Positions 23,701 to 35,400 of a stretch of 64,000 nt of DNA are shown piece after piece. Location: NCBI RefSeq assembly GCF_047663525.1, contig NC_092587.1:44352501-44416500 (forward strand), in the 5' to 3' direction. This stretch comes from Anas platyrhynchos. Taxonomy: Eukaryota; Chordata; Aves; Anseriformes; Anatidae. The position numbers and the translations under genes were made by a program. The notes under the pieces are model-generated. The model saw only the letters and a program-made list of their open reading frames with translations. It searched no databases and had not been told where the DNA came from. Numbering within the stretch: position 1 is the stretch's first letter; each line of letters starts with the position of its first letter.

Positions 23701-26700
23701 CCAGTGTACATGTTCAAGGAAGAAAATGACTTTTTTTCTTCCAGGTGAAAGCAAAAGCTTGGAGAAGTGCTGTGCTGCAAGCTAACTCCTTGGCTACTGA
23801 GCACCTTTCAGTGAATTCAGTTGAGAATCACCTGGTGATTTGCTGGTTCTTTCTTCCCAAGACTGGCAGCATGCTGCTGTGTTGGAGAAGCCCCACTCGG
23901 CTGAGCTGGTCTGGAAGGGCCCTTTTTGCTCTGGGAGAGGAAAGAGGAGAGAAAGCCTCCACGGGACTGAAGAGAATGTGCAGTGCTCCTCTGGCTGCAG
24001 GTCATATCACTGAAAAATAAACAAACAGAACATGAAAGTGCAGCCAGACAACCTGATCAAAGATGACCCAGCAAAAAACTTTTTGAACCTCTGGGGGACT
24101 GATGCTCCTGGAGGACTGAGGCGTGCAGACTTGCTTCACATAACTGCATACTAAGGGAAGACAGGTTTAAACAACCAACCTGTATCATTGGGTATGTTGC
24201 CTCTTCTCCGCAGAGAGGAATACAACAGATGTAGCCATAAAACACACTAACTGTAGATTTATTGGAAGTTCCATAAGTAACTGAGCCTCATGAAATAGAA
24301 ACTCCCTTTCTCTTCTTGCCTTTGCAAAAAAAAAGCCCATCTCTGCATAACGATGACCCCTTTAGGTGACAAGGGAGCAACATCTACAAACAATACAGTA
24401 CACACACACTGCACCACAGCCACTACAGAAAACAGGAATTAAGAGACAACCCGCTTCATCTGAGCAACACTGCGGGGTATTACACTGTTAGCAGCGTTCT
24501 GGCTGCCCAAAATACCCTGGTATAACGGTGAGACCAAAGCAGAACAACTTCCGCATGTGCTTGGGCTCTCCCTGCTCAGTGAGAATCTCTCTCTAAAGGT
24601 GGGAGATGATTTCTGCCAGGATGTATTTCTGCAATGATTGATTCCCAGGGCACAGAACAAGGAAGTGAATCCAATAAAAGCAGCAGGGTCTGTCCCAGCT
24701 CCTCCCCTGCAGGCACTCACAGCTCAGAGTCCCCTAGTCGATCCATGTTGGCCACATACGCAGGCAGCTTGTGATGCACAACTGCTTCTTCCACTTCCAG
24801 TTCCTCTTTCTTCATGCGGGAGGATTCAGCCTGCAAAGCAAAAAGCTACAAGAGAAGGGAGATCCAAGTCAGCAGAAGTTTCACCAAGATTCGCCTCCTT
24901 CCCACTTGCTGAAGTTGTTTATTCCTTTTATTTCACCAGCCCTACGAGGGTGGGGAAGGCAGAAAGTTGCCCTGACCGGCTGAGCACATCAGTCCAAGCA
25001 GTGGGAACAACCAGCACTTCACATGTATGAAATTGGAGCTGGCTTAAAACCCTTCAATCTTCTCGGGCTGTTGCCGCAGCAGCATTAATGGGGCCGGGAA
25101 AGCAGTGTTGGCCAGGGCACAACCGCTCAGCCCACTGCTCCACGCAGGCGGTTCAAGGCCAGGGCAGTGCACGTGCCTGGCGCTGGCGATGTGCAGGCAG
25201 CGAGCCTGGGAAGTCGCCTTCCTCCCACAGCCAAGGGTTTGGCAAGCTGGCAGGGCGTGCTGAGGCCAACCATCAGGCCGTCCCGAAAATCCAGCTCCAC
25301 ATCCTGCTCAGCTCCCTCCCAAGCATGACAGAGAGATTTATCTCCACATTACGGAGAAGGAAACATTTTTCTCTTTCCCCTGCGCAGACAGGAACCTCAG
25401 GAAGCCTCTTTCTGTGACAGATGTGGTTGATGCCTGTGACTCTTGGCTGTGTGATGAGTTCCTCAGGCCTTTCCGTATATTTGTTTTTCAGACACAACTC
25501 TCATTTGTCCTTTTATCACAGTACTTCAGAAAAGCAATAACAAAAATAAGGAGTACTGATTCACACCATTTTCATTTAAGCTTGTATTCTATAGGTAGCT
25601 GTTTCCCTTTCTAGCTTGAGCAATTCTTAAAAAAAAAAAAAAAGTCTAGCGTTATCTCTGACAGAGAACACTTGTCCAGTTTGTGACACAAATCAAAAGC
25701 AAGACAAAACAAGAACAACCCACCCTTCAACCCAGCTTCAATCTGACCAGAAGTGCAGAATACAAAATTGGAAGAAATCAGAGTTCTAGTTCAAAACACA
25801 CCCTGTCCTCCCCTCCTTATTCACTGACCATCTTTGCAGATCTGCCCTGGTAGTTTTCCTGCTCTACTGACCCCACCCAGCACAGAGTGCCAAACCTTGC
25901 TTTTCTTGAGCCATAAAACCTCCATTTTGAGATAAGTTTTTCTATTTTATTTCAACATTTTAGGACAGATGAACACAGAGTTGCTCAGTTACCTGAACAG
26001 TTGTAGCACAACACAGGACAATGTTTTGTAACACAGGAGGGTAAAGCACAAAGCTACTGAAGCACTCATTTAGGGAGAACTTTTTCTTGGTGTGTTTGAA
26101 GAAGTGAAACTAAAGTCCTGCTTACATGAATAAGGTTTCCCACTTGTACAAGATCAGCCAGATGTGATCTGTAGTTTAGAAGGTTCTTAAATCGTACATC
26201 TCCCAAGTCTCTCTAATGGGAGTCTGTACTTGGAAAGGACTGACACATCGTATTTTCTTACACCTTTCCTCTAAGTATCTGTGGATGTTACTGTCAAAAA
26301 CAAGACACTGAACTGGGTGACACTTTGTTGGAGCAGTTCAGCCTTTCTTCCAGCAGGGTCTAGAACTGGGAAACAGATATTCACAACAATATTTGTATTA
26401 GTTGATTTAAATTACTTTAAGTGCACTTCAGCTGCGGTGAAGTGGCCATGTCAGATGTACTGGTTTCTGCCTCTTCACCCTAAGTTATTGCCACTTTCTA
26501 TTGGGCTGTCAGCTCAGTTCTGGAGGTGACTGTGAGCACTCTCCGTGAGTTTCACTCCAAAGTCAGTCATACGTGCACTTAACCTGCCATTAGTTTCAGC
26601 CTGGCAGAATTTGCAGCATAGCAGAAAAGGCATTGCACAGGATCTGCACCCATCAGGCGGCACAGGGAGAGGGACAGACGCCTCCAGCAGAGGCCCAGGA

Positions 26701-29700
26701 ATGTCCTACAGACGTTGTACTAATCATCATATGATCACAGCCCTCGGCTTGCTGGAGACAGTTCAAAGATAAACCAAAATAACAAAGGATTTCTGCAAGA
26801 ACCTCCCTTGGAATAACTGCACTAAATTAAGGGGATACAATTTGCTTGGACAGACAGAACTAAATTCACAAAACTCACAGCCTTAGTCAGCAAGTATGGA
26901 GTGACTTCGGTTCTCACCTTATGCCGCAAGGATTCATTTTCTTCTTGTATGAGACTGCTCCTGTGACATTCAGCTTCAAAGTTCAAAATGACTGGCACTG
27001 GTGAGAAATGTTAAAGAAAAACTCAAGGCAACAGCTTGTGCACAGCTGGCTTAATTCTAAAAACCAGCACTACCAGGCAACACTGGCCACGAGCCTTTCA
27101 GACAGCAAACGTGCTCAGTCCATACTACTGGCAAGAAGCACGCATGAAGCCAGCAGACTGGTAGCAACTTTGTTAACCCAAACCAACTTGGTACTTGCAT
27201 GAACTGTTTTACATAGGCTTTGCAAAGATTTTAGATTCCTCCTTTTGACACTTCAGAAGCAGAGGACCAGAGAGGTTACACCACTGCGTTAGCGTACACT
27301 GAGGAAATATTTCAAGGTGAGTTGTATCCCAGCTGCAACGTGAACTTGCCCATCATGGAAGAAGGCCAGAACTCTGCAGCGTGGGACAAAAGACTTTCTG
27401 CTAATGCTGAGCTTCCCTACTATATTGGGCTGTCACTACACAACTTCGTGAATGGATGCACCCAGGAGGGTCTAACAGGAGAGGCTGGTTTAGTTATGGG
27501 TGAGGACCCAAGGCTGCATGCCTGTTTTGTATGCCAAGTAACCAGGAAAAGCGTTTCACATAAGATTTCTGACTGCTCTCCTAGTCACTGGCATAGGGAT
27601 GAGCTCAGCATCAGCAGCAACCACAATTGTTTGTGCCCAGGGAATATAACGTATCATCGGGTAATTGAATAATAACTATTGAAATTGAATAATAACTATT
27701 CCGACATCCTCTGGTAAACACCAGCTTCCCATTAAGGCTTGGCTCTAAGCAATCACCTGAAAGCAGAAGGTTCTGCAATCCTGTATTCTTGGCACCGCTG
27801 CTGAGAGTCAGCATAACACCAGGGCCGGGGAGATTTAACTCTCAGTTGCAGAAAAGGATATGCATGCACTGAAATAAGACGCTCAGGAAGTTGTGCAGGG
27901 ACACGATGAATGTATCTGCCCACTGGCGTGAGAAATACGTGGCAAAGGTGGGGTTGGAGTCTGGGGCAGGGAGGAAGGGCAGGACAAACCAATCCTTCCA
28001 CTCCGCCTGGTTCTGGAGCTCGGAGGCCTGCTTGAGGAAGAACTCCTGCGCCTTGTCATTGCGGCCGCTCTGAAACACAGGAGAACAGCGCTCACATCTT
28101 CACTCACAGCTCTGCACAGGTCCTAAGCAGCAGTGCCTGATGGACACCGTAAGAGCTACCGCTCAGAATTAAGGCTCATGTGAGAACAAAAGAATTGCCC
28201 AAATGCCAGAAGCTCCCAAAGGCGCTTCATCCAACATCCTTTCCAGTCACCACAGTCTTGTTTAAAGGTCGCGGAAAATCAAGCTAGCTCCTTGGCAATT
28301 TCCAGCTAACCCAGTGCAGTTTGTCCACCCACACAAGACACAAGTGGTGACATACAAGCCCAAAATATACTTCAAATTACTCAATTCTACCACGGATGTA
28401 GCCTGAAAAAAAATTGATCTGATTCGTTATCCAGACATGACAATCACACTCCAAGGTAAGCACAGGGCAAGACAACAAAACACAAGAAACCACACTTCCA
28501 GAACCACGCGTTAGATTTTGATTCCTCCACCAACATCCACCATTTCAGATTTTCAGTCCAGGAATGGAATCGAGGTGGAAGTACTTCTCATAAATTGCAA
28601 GAAATTAAACATGAATTGTTGACAGGTGTTTGTGTACCCTGTTTGCCAATGCTGTGTACTATCTTTCTTTCACTTTCCTAAGGTATCATTATTTTCTGTT
28701 CTATTCAGAGCAGACAAAAACACTTTCACTTTCTCTCCCACATTACTTGACCAGATTTGAAGCTCACATCTCCCCTCTCTCCTCTTTTATAAACTAAAAG
28801 AGAACTCCACCAACTCCAAATGTCCCTTTTTCTTCTTCTAGACCTTCCAGCTTTCTTGATTCTTTAGGAACCCCGGTCCCTGTAAGGACTGGCTGAGCCC
28901 TGCCAGCAGGTTACAGCGGAAGGAATACCAACAAGCCCATCTGTTGATCCCTAATGCTGCAGAAGGCCCTTCTCTACCCTACTGCTGCCTGCTCAGGCAC
29001 TCCTTATTCTGCAACAGTGCAGCTGATTACACTTGCCTACGTAGAGATTTTGTTTTTTTGACTGTTTCCTCAACTTTAGAAGACTACTTCAAGCACTGAC
29101 CTTGTCCTCCTGTGTTCTCAGTAAATGCCCCACGAGGAGACATTTAAGAACCTTATGGTCTCTGCTGGTATCCACGTCATTAACAGAGCCTGAGCAGGAC
29201 TGAGCTGCCAGTTCAGCCATCCCATCTGCCAGGGCCTGAGCCTGCCTTTGTGGCTGAGCAAATACCTTGCTCCCAGCTAACCATATTCCCCTCCCATCTC
29301 AGCTTCCCTGTCCTCCTGCCTGCAAGCCCATCATGTGAGTCTGCGTCAAACTCTTCACCACACTCTGATGCACAACACATGAATCGCTTGTCCCTGACCC
29401 ACCAGGCGGGTCAGAGGCTCTCAGGGTATTTCCTTGCTCTGGTTTCAGACACCAGGATATTTTTTTTCCTAAAATCAGAAGCCTAAAAAGATTGAACGGT
29501 CACCACCTGAACAGTATGGACGAGGTAGTATCGGAATAAGCTGGTTTTCAGCTTGTTCACTGTGGGCCGGTACACGTCTTCCAAACGGCTGAAAAGGCGC
29601 CGGTCCAGGTAGCTCCAGTAATCCCGCAGGGCCGCCAGGTCGTAGCTCTGAACGAACTGCTGCAGCTGGTCCACTATCTTGTCCACCTGAAGGGGGCAAA

Positions 29701-30455
29701 ACGGGGGAGACCACGGTCATGTGTGGGCTGTCTGGCACACGAGGCTTTGTGACTCAGTGCTGAGGAGCTTTAACTCCACAATAACGCGCCAAGCCAGGCC
29801 GTATGCTGAGGGATAGCCAGGCACCAGGAATAACATCGCTACGCGTTGAAAACTTGAGCGCGGTGCTCGGAGAAGAGCCTTATTTATAGGCTAAGGGGAA
29901 AAACGGTACCAACCAGCCGAGAGGGAGCCCAGAAAGAGGAAGAAAGCCCGGGGGAGCTTCTGCACGGGGAGCTCCGAAGCACTCTGAGTGCCACCCCTTA
30001 TCGGGAGCGCCCCAGCCGCCTGCCACGGGAGGCTTTTTGCCAGACGGCTCCCTGCCGGCCCTCCTGCGCTGCGGGCGAGGCCCGGCGGCGATGGGGGAGC
30101 TCTGGGGGCCAAAACGCGCCCCAAAAACACGGGACCCTGGAGCGCAGGCTGAGGGCGGCTACTGAAGCGGGTCCGTGCGAGGCTCGGCTGCCCCTCTGGG
30201 ACCCCCCAGCCCCTCTGGGACCCCCCCAGCCCCTCGGGACGCCACCCCAGGAGCTCGCCCTTTACCCCCCCTTCCCCCCGGGCCCTATTTTAGGCCCCCC
30301 CCAGGCGCCCCGCGGCCCCGGCGCTGCCTCACCCGGAAGCCCTTCTCGCGGTCCGCCTTGATCTCGGCGTCCAGCTGCTTGAGGGCGGCGGTGAAGCCGC
30401 GGAAGAGCAGATACTCCCGCACCAGCTCGTCCGTCCGCTCCGCCGCCGCCGCCAT
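14800..30455 (-). CDS. WDR91: WDR91, Rab7 effector with C-terminal WD40 propeller (15 coding exons)
   Basis: Complete gene. Coding exons, 5' to 3': 30333-30455, 29507-29686, 27862-28069, 26918-27000, 24721-24845, 23832-24009, 23398-23556, 21069-21268, 20523-20673, 19013-19107, 18393-18561, 17251-17359, 16318-16430, 15366-15563, 14800-14964. Phases agree throughout and give 751 aa (human 747). The N-terminus has the conserved helical region ([16 protein letters not shown], residues 6-21) and [13 protein letters not shown] coiled coil lies at about 190-215, then a Ser/Pro-rich linker, then a seven-bladed WD40 propeller from about 405, ending [15 protein letters not shown]91 binds active Rab7 and restrains endosomal PI3-kinase to drive early-to-late endosome conversion. 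Fourteen introns: thirteen GT-AG and one AT-AC. The ATG at 30455 is chosen by homology; the frame is open upstream to an ATG at 30749, which is not conserved. Confidence 0.97.
18890..18995. repeat. Alternating purine-pyrimidine (ACATACATGT-like) tract
   Basis: Dense repeats of ACATAC, ATGTAC and ACGTAT units in the WDR91 intron immediately downstream of exon 10. Almost strict purine-pyrimidine alternation over about 90 bases, with short palindromes such as TACATGTA. Confidence 0.7.
27001..27861 (-). other. WDR91: U12-type AT-AC intron of WDR91 (intron 3)
   Basis: On the minus strand the exon ending in CAGTGCATGC is followed by ATATCCTTTTC (27861-27851), the U12 AT-class donor consensus. The intron ends ...TTCTTTAAC (27018-27010) then ATTTCTCAC, a U12 branch site about 11 bases before a terminal AC (27002-27001). 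Joining at these points gives QCM-P-VPVIL, identical to the conserved mammalian residues and in phase. No GT-AG pair nearby gives that join. This intron therefore requires the minor spliceosome. Confidence 0.88.
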
Positions 30456-30561
30456 GGGGGCGCCGCCGGCTCCGCCCGCCTCAGCGGCGGCGAGCGGCCG
30501 CCCGGCCCCGAGCGACGCGGCCCGGCCCGGCCCAGCCCTGCCCTGCCCTGCGCCGCGCAGG

Positions 30562-30623
30562 ACTACAACTCCCAGCGCGCCTCGCCGCCGCCGTGCGGCG
30601 CAAGGCACGCCGGGACTTGTAGT
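30562..30623. promoter_or_regulatory. Inverted pair of ZNF143 (SBS)-like motifs
   Basis: ACTACAACTCCCAGCGCGC at 30562-30580 on + and ACTACAAGTCCCGGCGTGC at 30623-30605 on -. Both match the ACTACAAYTCCCAGMRTGC type of site bound by ZNF143/STAF at many CpG promoters. They face each other across about 24 bases of CpG-rich sequence, just upstream of the WDR91 start. Confidence 0.65.
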
Positions 30624-30760
30624 CCTCCCCGCTCGGCAAACCCGCAAACCCACCCGTGCTCTCTCCCTCCCTTCTCCAGCCGGCGGCCGCAGCCCGCGTT
30701 TTTCCCCTGGCTCCCATTGGCCGCCGCGGGGCCGCGGCCGCGCTCCCATTGGCCGCCCGC

Positions 30761-30775
30761 CACGTGCGCCACGTG
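30761..30775. promoter_or_regulatory. Tandem CACGTG E-boxes
   Basis: CACGTG at 30761-30766 and 30770-30775 (GCCACGTGCGCCACGTG), nine bases apart. Such sites bind USF, MYC/MAX or MiT/TFE factors. TFEB-type control would suit WDR91, an endolysosomal gene, but that link is inference. Confidence 0.5.
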
Positions 30776-30849
30776 TTGCTGGGGGCGGGGCGGGCAGCGC
30801 GGGGCCCTGCGGCCGCCGGTGGGGTGGCGGCGGCGGCGGTGCCGTAGGG

Positions 30850-32436
30850 ATGCCGGTAAAAGCTTCCTTCCCCTCCGGGCAGCTCTCCCGGAGCCTTTTT
30901 CTCTTTGCAGCCGCCAGCTCATCCCGAGCGAGTTGTTGGCTCTGCGGTCCGGGTCATGGGGTTGTCATGTGGCTCGTCCGCACGCTTCTTAACGCTGGGT
31001 TTTTCTTGCAGCTTCCTCGCGGCCGTGTTCCGGAGGCAAATCAGGGGGGCCCGTGATTAAACTGTCTTGGTTTCACAGCGTTTCGGTGTGGAACGGGAGG
31101 TAGCGGATTCAGGGACAGGAGTTGGTACAGGGAGGAGAGAATTCATTCATCCTTTGAAGTGCGTTTTGTCCTTAAGAGACTGAGAAAGTTAAGGCAGGAA
31201 AAAAATAAGAAAAAAATAAACTAAGAAACTACTTAATCAAAAAAAAAAAAGTTTATAAAGAAGAGATTGACCAAAAGTGCTACTGAAAAGGTGGATAGTA
31301 CTGTACCCAAAGCAGAGGAAGAACTGAGGATTCCTCTTCTCAGCTCTGCCACCAACCCATTAGACGGGTTACTTCCAGTTTTCTGGTTTGTAAAATGCTG
31401 GTTTAAGCTGAGAATCATCCTTGTAAAGTGCCTTGTGGTTCTGAGCATACTAAATGCTGTGCTGTGGGGGTTGTGCAGACAGGGCCCCTTCCCTTTTGTG
31501 AAGTCTGAGGTAAGGGTTTGGTTTGCCATGTTCTGAAGGAGATGCAAGTTGAGTTGAAGTCACAATAACACCAGAAACCAAGACTAAACGGGTACTTGTT
31601 TTGTCTGATCTGACCGTACTATTTGCACATACCAGTTCTTGGAACTGCTGTTTCATAGTATCGTGCCCATCGCATGACTTTTGGGATCCGAGGAAGATCA
31701 GTATCTTCAAGGGCTTACATACAGAAGCTTACTCCTAAGTCTAGTGCTTAATGCCTGGCTGAAATAACTGGTGTGAAAGCTCTGCAAGGTAGACCTTCTG
31801 TCTAAGGTGACTGGATGGTCTCACTGAGCATGTAAATCTTGAAATATTTTTGAGATGGGTAGGTATGTTTAAAGGCATCAGCCGTATGTTGTTCACTGTG
31901 CCTGCTGTAAATGCTGAATGAATGATTTGAAGCGTTGAAGTTATTCCAGTTCACAGCAGCATAGCTGAGTAGAACGTGGCGAGGGCTCCTATTGAAACCC
32001 TCATCAGAAGTGAATGGTAAAGTCTCATGCCTTAAGTCAGCAGACATCCAACAAGACATGCTGCAGGCATGGGAGTTCTGGACATGCTTCAAGGAGGGAA
32101 TGGTCCAAACAAGAACATTTGCTGGTGAGAGATCAGACTGAAGTAGCAAATGTCTACGTGACTCAGTATTATGTTAATGTATTACATAACGTATTTATCA
32201 TATAGAATATTTATATTCTGTATTTAATTTTGCATTGTTGTTGGTTCTTTCCCCTTCAAATTAGGATATAGGAAGCTCGTGAAATAACACAGTTGTTTCC
32301 TCAGAGACGTTGAGATAATGAAGAAAAAGTGGGGAAAAAAAAACACCAAGGCATGTTAAAACATGAATTTAGTCAGAGCAGAGAGCAGTCAGTTCTGATT
32401 TATTTTTTTTGTTTGTTTGATTTTTGTTTTGTTTAG
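30850..32436 (+). other. Expected STRA8 5' region; N-terminal exon(s) not identified
   Basis: STRA8 must begin between the shared promoter and the exon at 32437. I searched this interval in three frames for the conserved basic region and first helix (an RRRLSQARHRATL-like block) and did not find it. An ATG at 30850 is followed at once by a weak donor-like GTAAAA, and there is an acceptor-like TTTTTCTTGCAG ending at about 31011, but neither joins to a convincing frame. Confidence 0.4.
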
Positions 32437-35400
32437 TATCAGGTTTTGTGTAAGTCTAAGAAATATATCCAGGAGCTGGAGCAAACCTTGGGTTCTTTGC
32501 TGAAGATGAAAGGTACTGCAAGCTTTTGCCTGGATGTGGTTTTTATCTCTTTGTTAAATAGAGACAGGTGTGTGGCTGCTCCCACTGAGGATTGAACTTC
32601 AATGTGACTGTAGCAGTAAGTAAGGGGCAGCACAGTGTCTGCCAACCCACTGAGCACTGCACCTCAGAGGTTCCCAGTCATTCCGGGGCCAGGCGGAGGA
32701 AGGCAACAAATGATGCCCGCTGTCCCACAGCAGCAGGCAGTCGGGGCAGGGGCTGTCCGATCATCCCATCACCTCCTGCCCGGCCAGCCTGGGGCTGGTG
32801 TGGGTCCCCAGGCTGTGTGCATGGGCTGCAGGAGCTGCAGGAGAGTGTGTGCTCCCAGCCACAGCACAGTGGGAGTCTCCAAAATACGGTCGGATAGAAA
32901 AAGCACGTTGCTATTCATGCAACTTGCACCTCCAGTTGTTTGCATCAATTACAGGTTGCAGAGCAAACTCTGAACCCACATCCTCAGGTAACCTGTAAAA
33001 GTCACAGGCAGGAGGAGTACTTTGCCAGAGCAGATCTGAAGGCATCACAAGCAGTGGGGCTGGTTGAGGAGGGTTCTGGGGTAAACTTCCCCTTTGATTT
33101 ACTTGCATATATGTACAATTCATACTGTTGCTGAATCACAGAGTTGGTTGTCAGGAGTTTTTATGTGCAATTTGCTCATTACATGGCAATCGTGTAACTG
33201 AATTGACTGGTACTTGCCTGGGTGTTTGATTTGCTAATTGCTTTCACCATCAGTTCTGTCATGTCAGTGTCACAAAGACAGCATAGGATTCTGAGTTCCT
33301 CAATGCTCAGAAACTCCCAGTAATGCCAGTTACGTTGTAGGAGAGGCAGGGGGCTCTCATTTCACAGCACTTTTGCCTAATGAAGAGCTCTGGCTCATGA
33401 AGGACCAGTTGTCAGAATTACTCTGCTTGATTGGGATTGAGGATGAGAGGGAAGCCGAACGCTCCACTGATATGACAGTTACTTTTCTGCTGACAACAGA
33501 GTCCTTCAGTCTGGAGGAGGGGAACCCGTCCAGCCTGGGTGAAGTCAAGGAGGAATATGTCAAAGGGTACTTCAACAATCACAGGTAAGGGCTTATACCA
33601 ATCAAGGAAACAGGATAATACTTTGCATTTGCTTCCATTCCAGCATCTCTGAGCCTTTCTGTCGTTGTTACTGAATTTCTAAGCAGAGGCCTTCCATCAT
33701 GAGGAAAAGATGAAGAGATTTCACATGGACCCCTGTAGTGCCACGTGGTGCATGAGCACTCTGTGCATCTTGTTGGTCTCATTTCCAATCAGTGCTTGTA
33801 TTTCCTTCCCCTCCTGCACAGCTTGTCTCCACCACAGACCTCATTTGCTTGCAAAGCAAAAGGAGGAGGGAAAACCTGCTTAGGAAGAATGGCCCTGGAC
33901 TCTGGAGTGACCATGGCAAGGCTGTTATTAATCCAGTTAAGAAGTTGTTTGTGGCTTTCTTTCCCTGTGTGTTCTTTTCAGCACTGCATCACCCTCAGGA
34001 GCTGTGAGTGAGAGTGACTGCACCATCTGGTATCTGATACAAGAATGTGAAAAACAAACAATGGAAGAGGATGAGAAGCCAGCATTCAGCCAGTACCCAG
34101 GTGCTTCATCCCCAGATCTGGTGGAATTTGAACGGTAGGTGCACCCCAACTCGCCTTCAGTTTTTCCATTTGCACACGCTGCATCCAGTCACTGCTGTAC
34201 GTGAAACCCTGCTGGAGCCTGCATCTGCCTTGCAGAATGCCTCGTGCCAGCAATTTTGGCCCTGTTGGCAGTGAAGCTTGAGCACCTCCCAGTTCCCTTG
34301 CCCATGGCTGCCACGTGAATGGACTCCGGGCATCCTGTCAGCCCCCTGCTCTCCCAGCCTTGGAAAATCCAAGCAGATTTTTTCTGCCTGTTCTCAAGAA
34401 AGAGTGGAAAAAAATGTTCAAGTGTGTCAGTGCTCTTCTAGAGCTTCACCACTATAAATTTACGTGGTTTCTTTATTTTTTATTTCTTTGAACTGGGGCT
34501 TTTTATAAATTTGTCTTGGATTATTCATCAAAATGAGGATGCAGCTCTGCCAGCAGATGGCACCAGCCTACCGCTACTGTGCCCTCTTTTGCTCCTGCGA
34601 GAGCCGGAGGTGGCTGTAGTGAGGTATCATTTACAAGACCTTGAAATGTGCTGAATCAAGTTTTTCTGGGGAAGGAAGCCCTACTTCATCAAAGGCTGCG
34701 CAACGGAGCCATAAACACTTGTCTTTCCCCTTCTTCACTGACAGTATAGACAGGGCCTTTATAGGGCTCTGTGGGCTCCTGGCACTTACCTTGCAGTTTT
34801 ATTGCAGGCTGCACTTGGTTCACAGCTAATTCTTCTCACAAAATGATCAATGACAACGTGCATAAAATAGTAGGGAGTCTTCAGCAAACAAAACAGCTTC
34901 TTGGTGATAGTCTGGTCCAGTTATTTGGGCAGCACCTGGAAGGCATTGAGCTTCTACAGAGCGTTTCCTTTTGGCCACGTCCTGCAGCTGCAGGCGGTAG
35001 GACTAGGCACTGCTCCGTCCTGTGCAGAGTGTGGTTGTGTCCTTCCAGCTGGGAAGGAAGTTGTTGAGTCATGGTTTGTCCAAGGTTAATTTCTTTAGCA
35101 AGCAGTCTGATGGTGTTTCATGCTCTGTTTGAGAAACTCCAGAGCCTTCGTTTGGAGCTGTTTGAGAAACTGCACAGAATTCTTGGTGAGGGCAGCAGCT
35201 GACATGAGACTGCTTATTCCCCCTACGGTATTTGCCATAAAAATGTTGGAAAATACTTCACAGTGTGGAAGTTGGAGGTTAAACATGTTTGTTTGGGGGA
35301 TTGCTTTATATTTTCAATATCGGTTTACTAAAACAAGTATTTACAACAACCAAGAGACAGCTCTTTGGAGTTAATTTCTTGTGCAGTAGTTGAGTTAGTC

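Larger units (their letters stand above)
30300..30850. promoter_or_regulatory. CpG-island bidirectional promoter, WDR91 / STRA8
   Basis: A very GC-rich, CpG-dense block with no TATA box lies between the WDR91 start codon (30455, minus strand) and the STRA8 side (plus strand). It carries inverted ZNF143-like motifs (30562-30623), two inverted CCAAT boxes (30716-30720, 30748-30752), two CACGTG E-boxes (30761-30766, 30770-30775) and a GC box (about 30781-30795). WDR91 is a housekeeping-type gene, and the core elements are probably its promoter. Whether STRA8, normally germ-line restricted, starts in this same island is inferred from proximity. Confidence 0.7.

Noticed and set aside
30456-30749. 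N-terminal extension of WDR91 from an ATG at 30749
   Set aside because: The frame is open, but the extension is Arg/Gly-rich island sequence covering the promoter motifs; the conserved protein starts at 30455.
30954-30967. Possible retinoic acid response element (GGGTCA, two bases, GGGTTG) near the STRA8 start
   Set aside because: The first half-site is good but the second matches only four of six positions; too weak to report as a site.
30175-31056. Plus-strand frame of 293 codons across the WDR91/STRA8 island
   Set aside because: Low-complexity Pro/Ala/Arg sequence from a CpG island, antisense to WDR91 exon 1, with no resemblance to STRA8.
31267-31536. 89-codon plus-strand frame proposed as a STRA8 5' exon
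   Set aside because: Hydrophobic translation unlike any STRA8 N-terminus, and it does not provide the basic/helix-1 motif.
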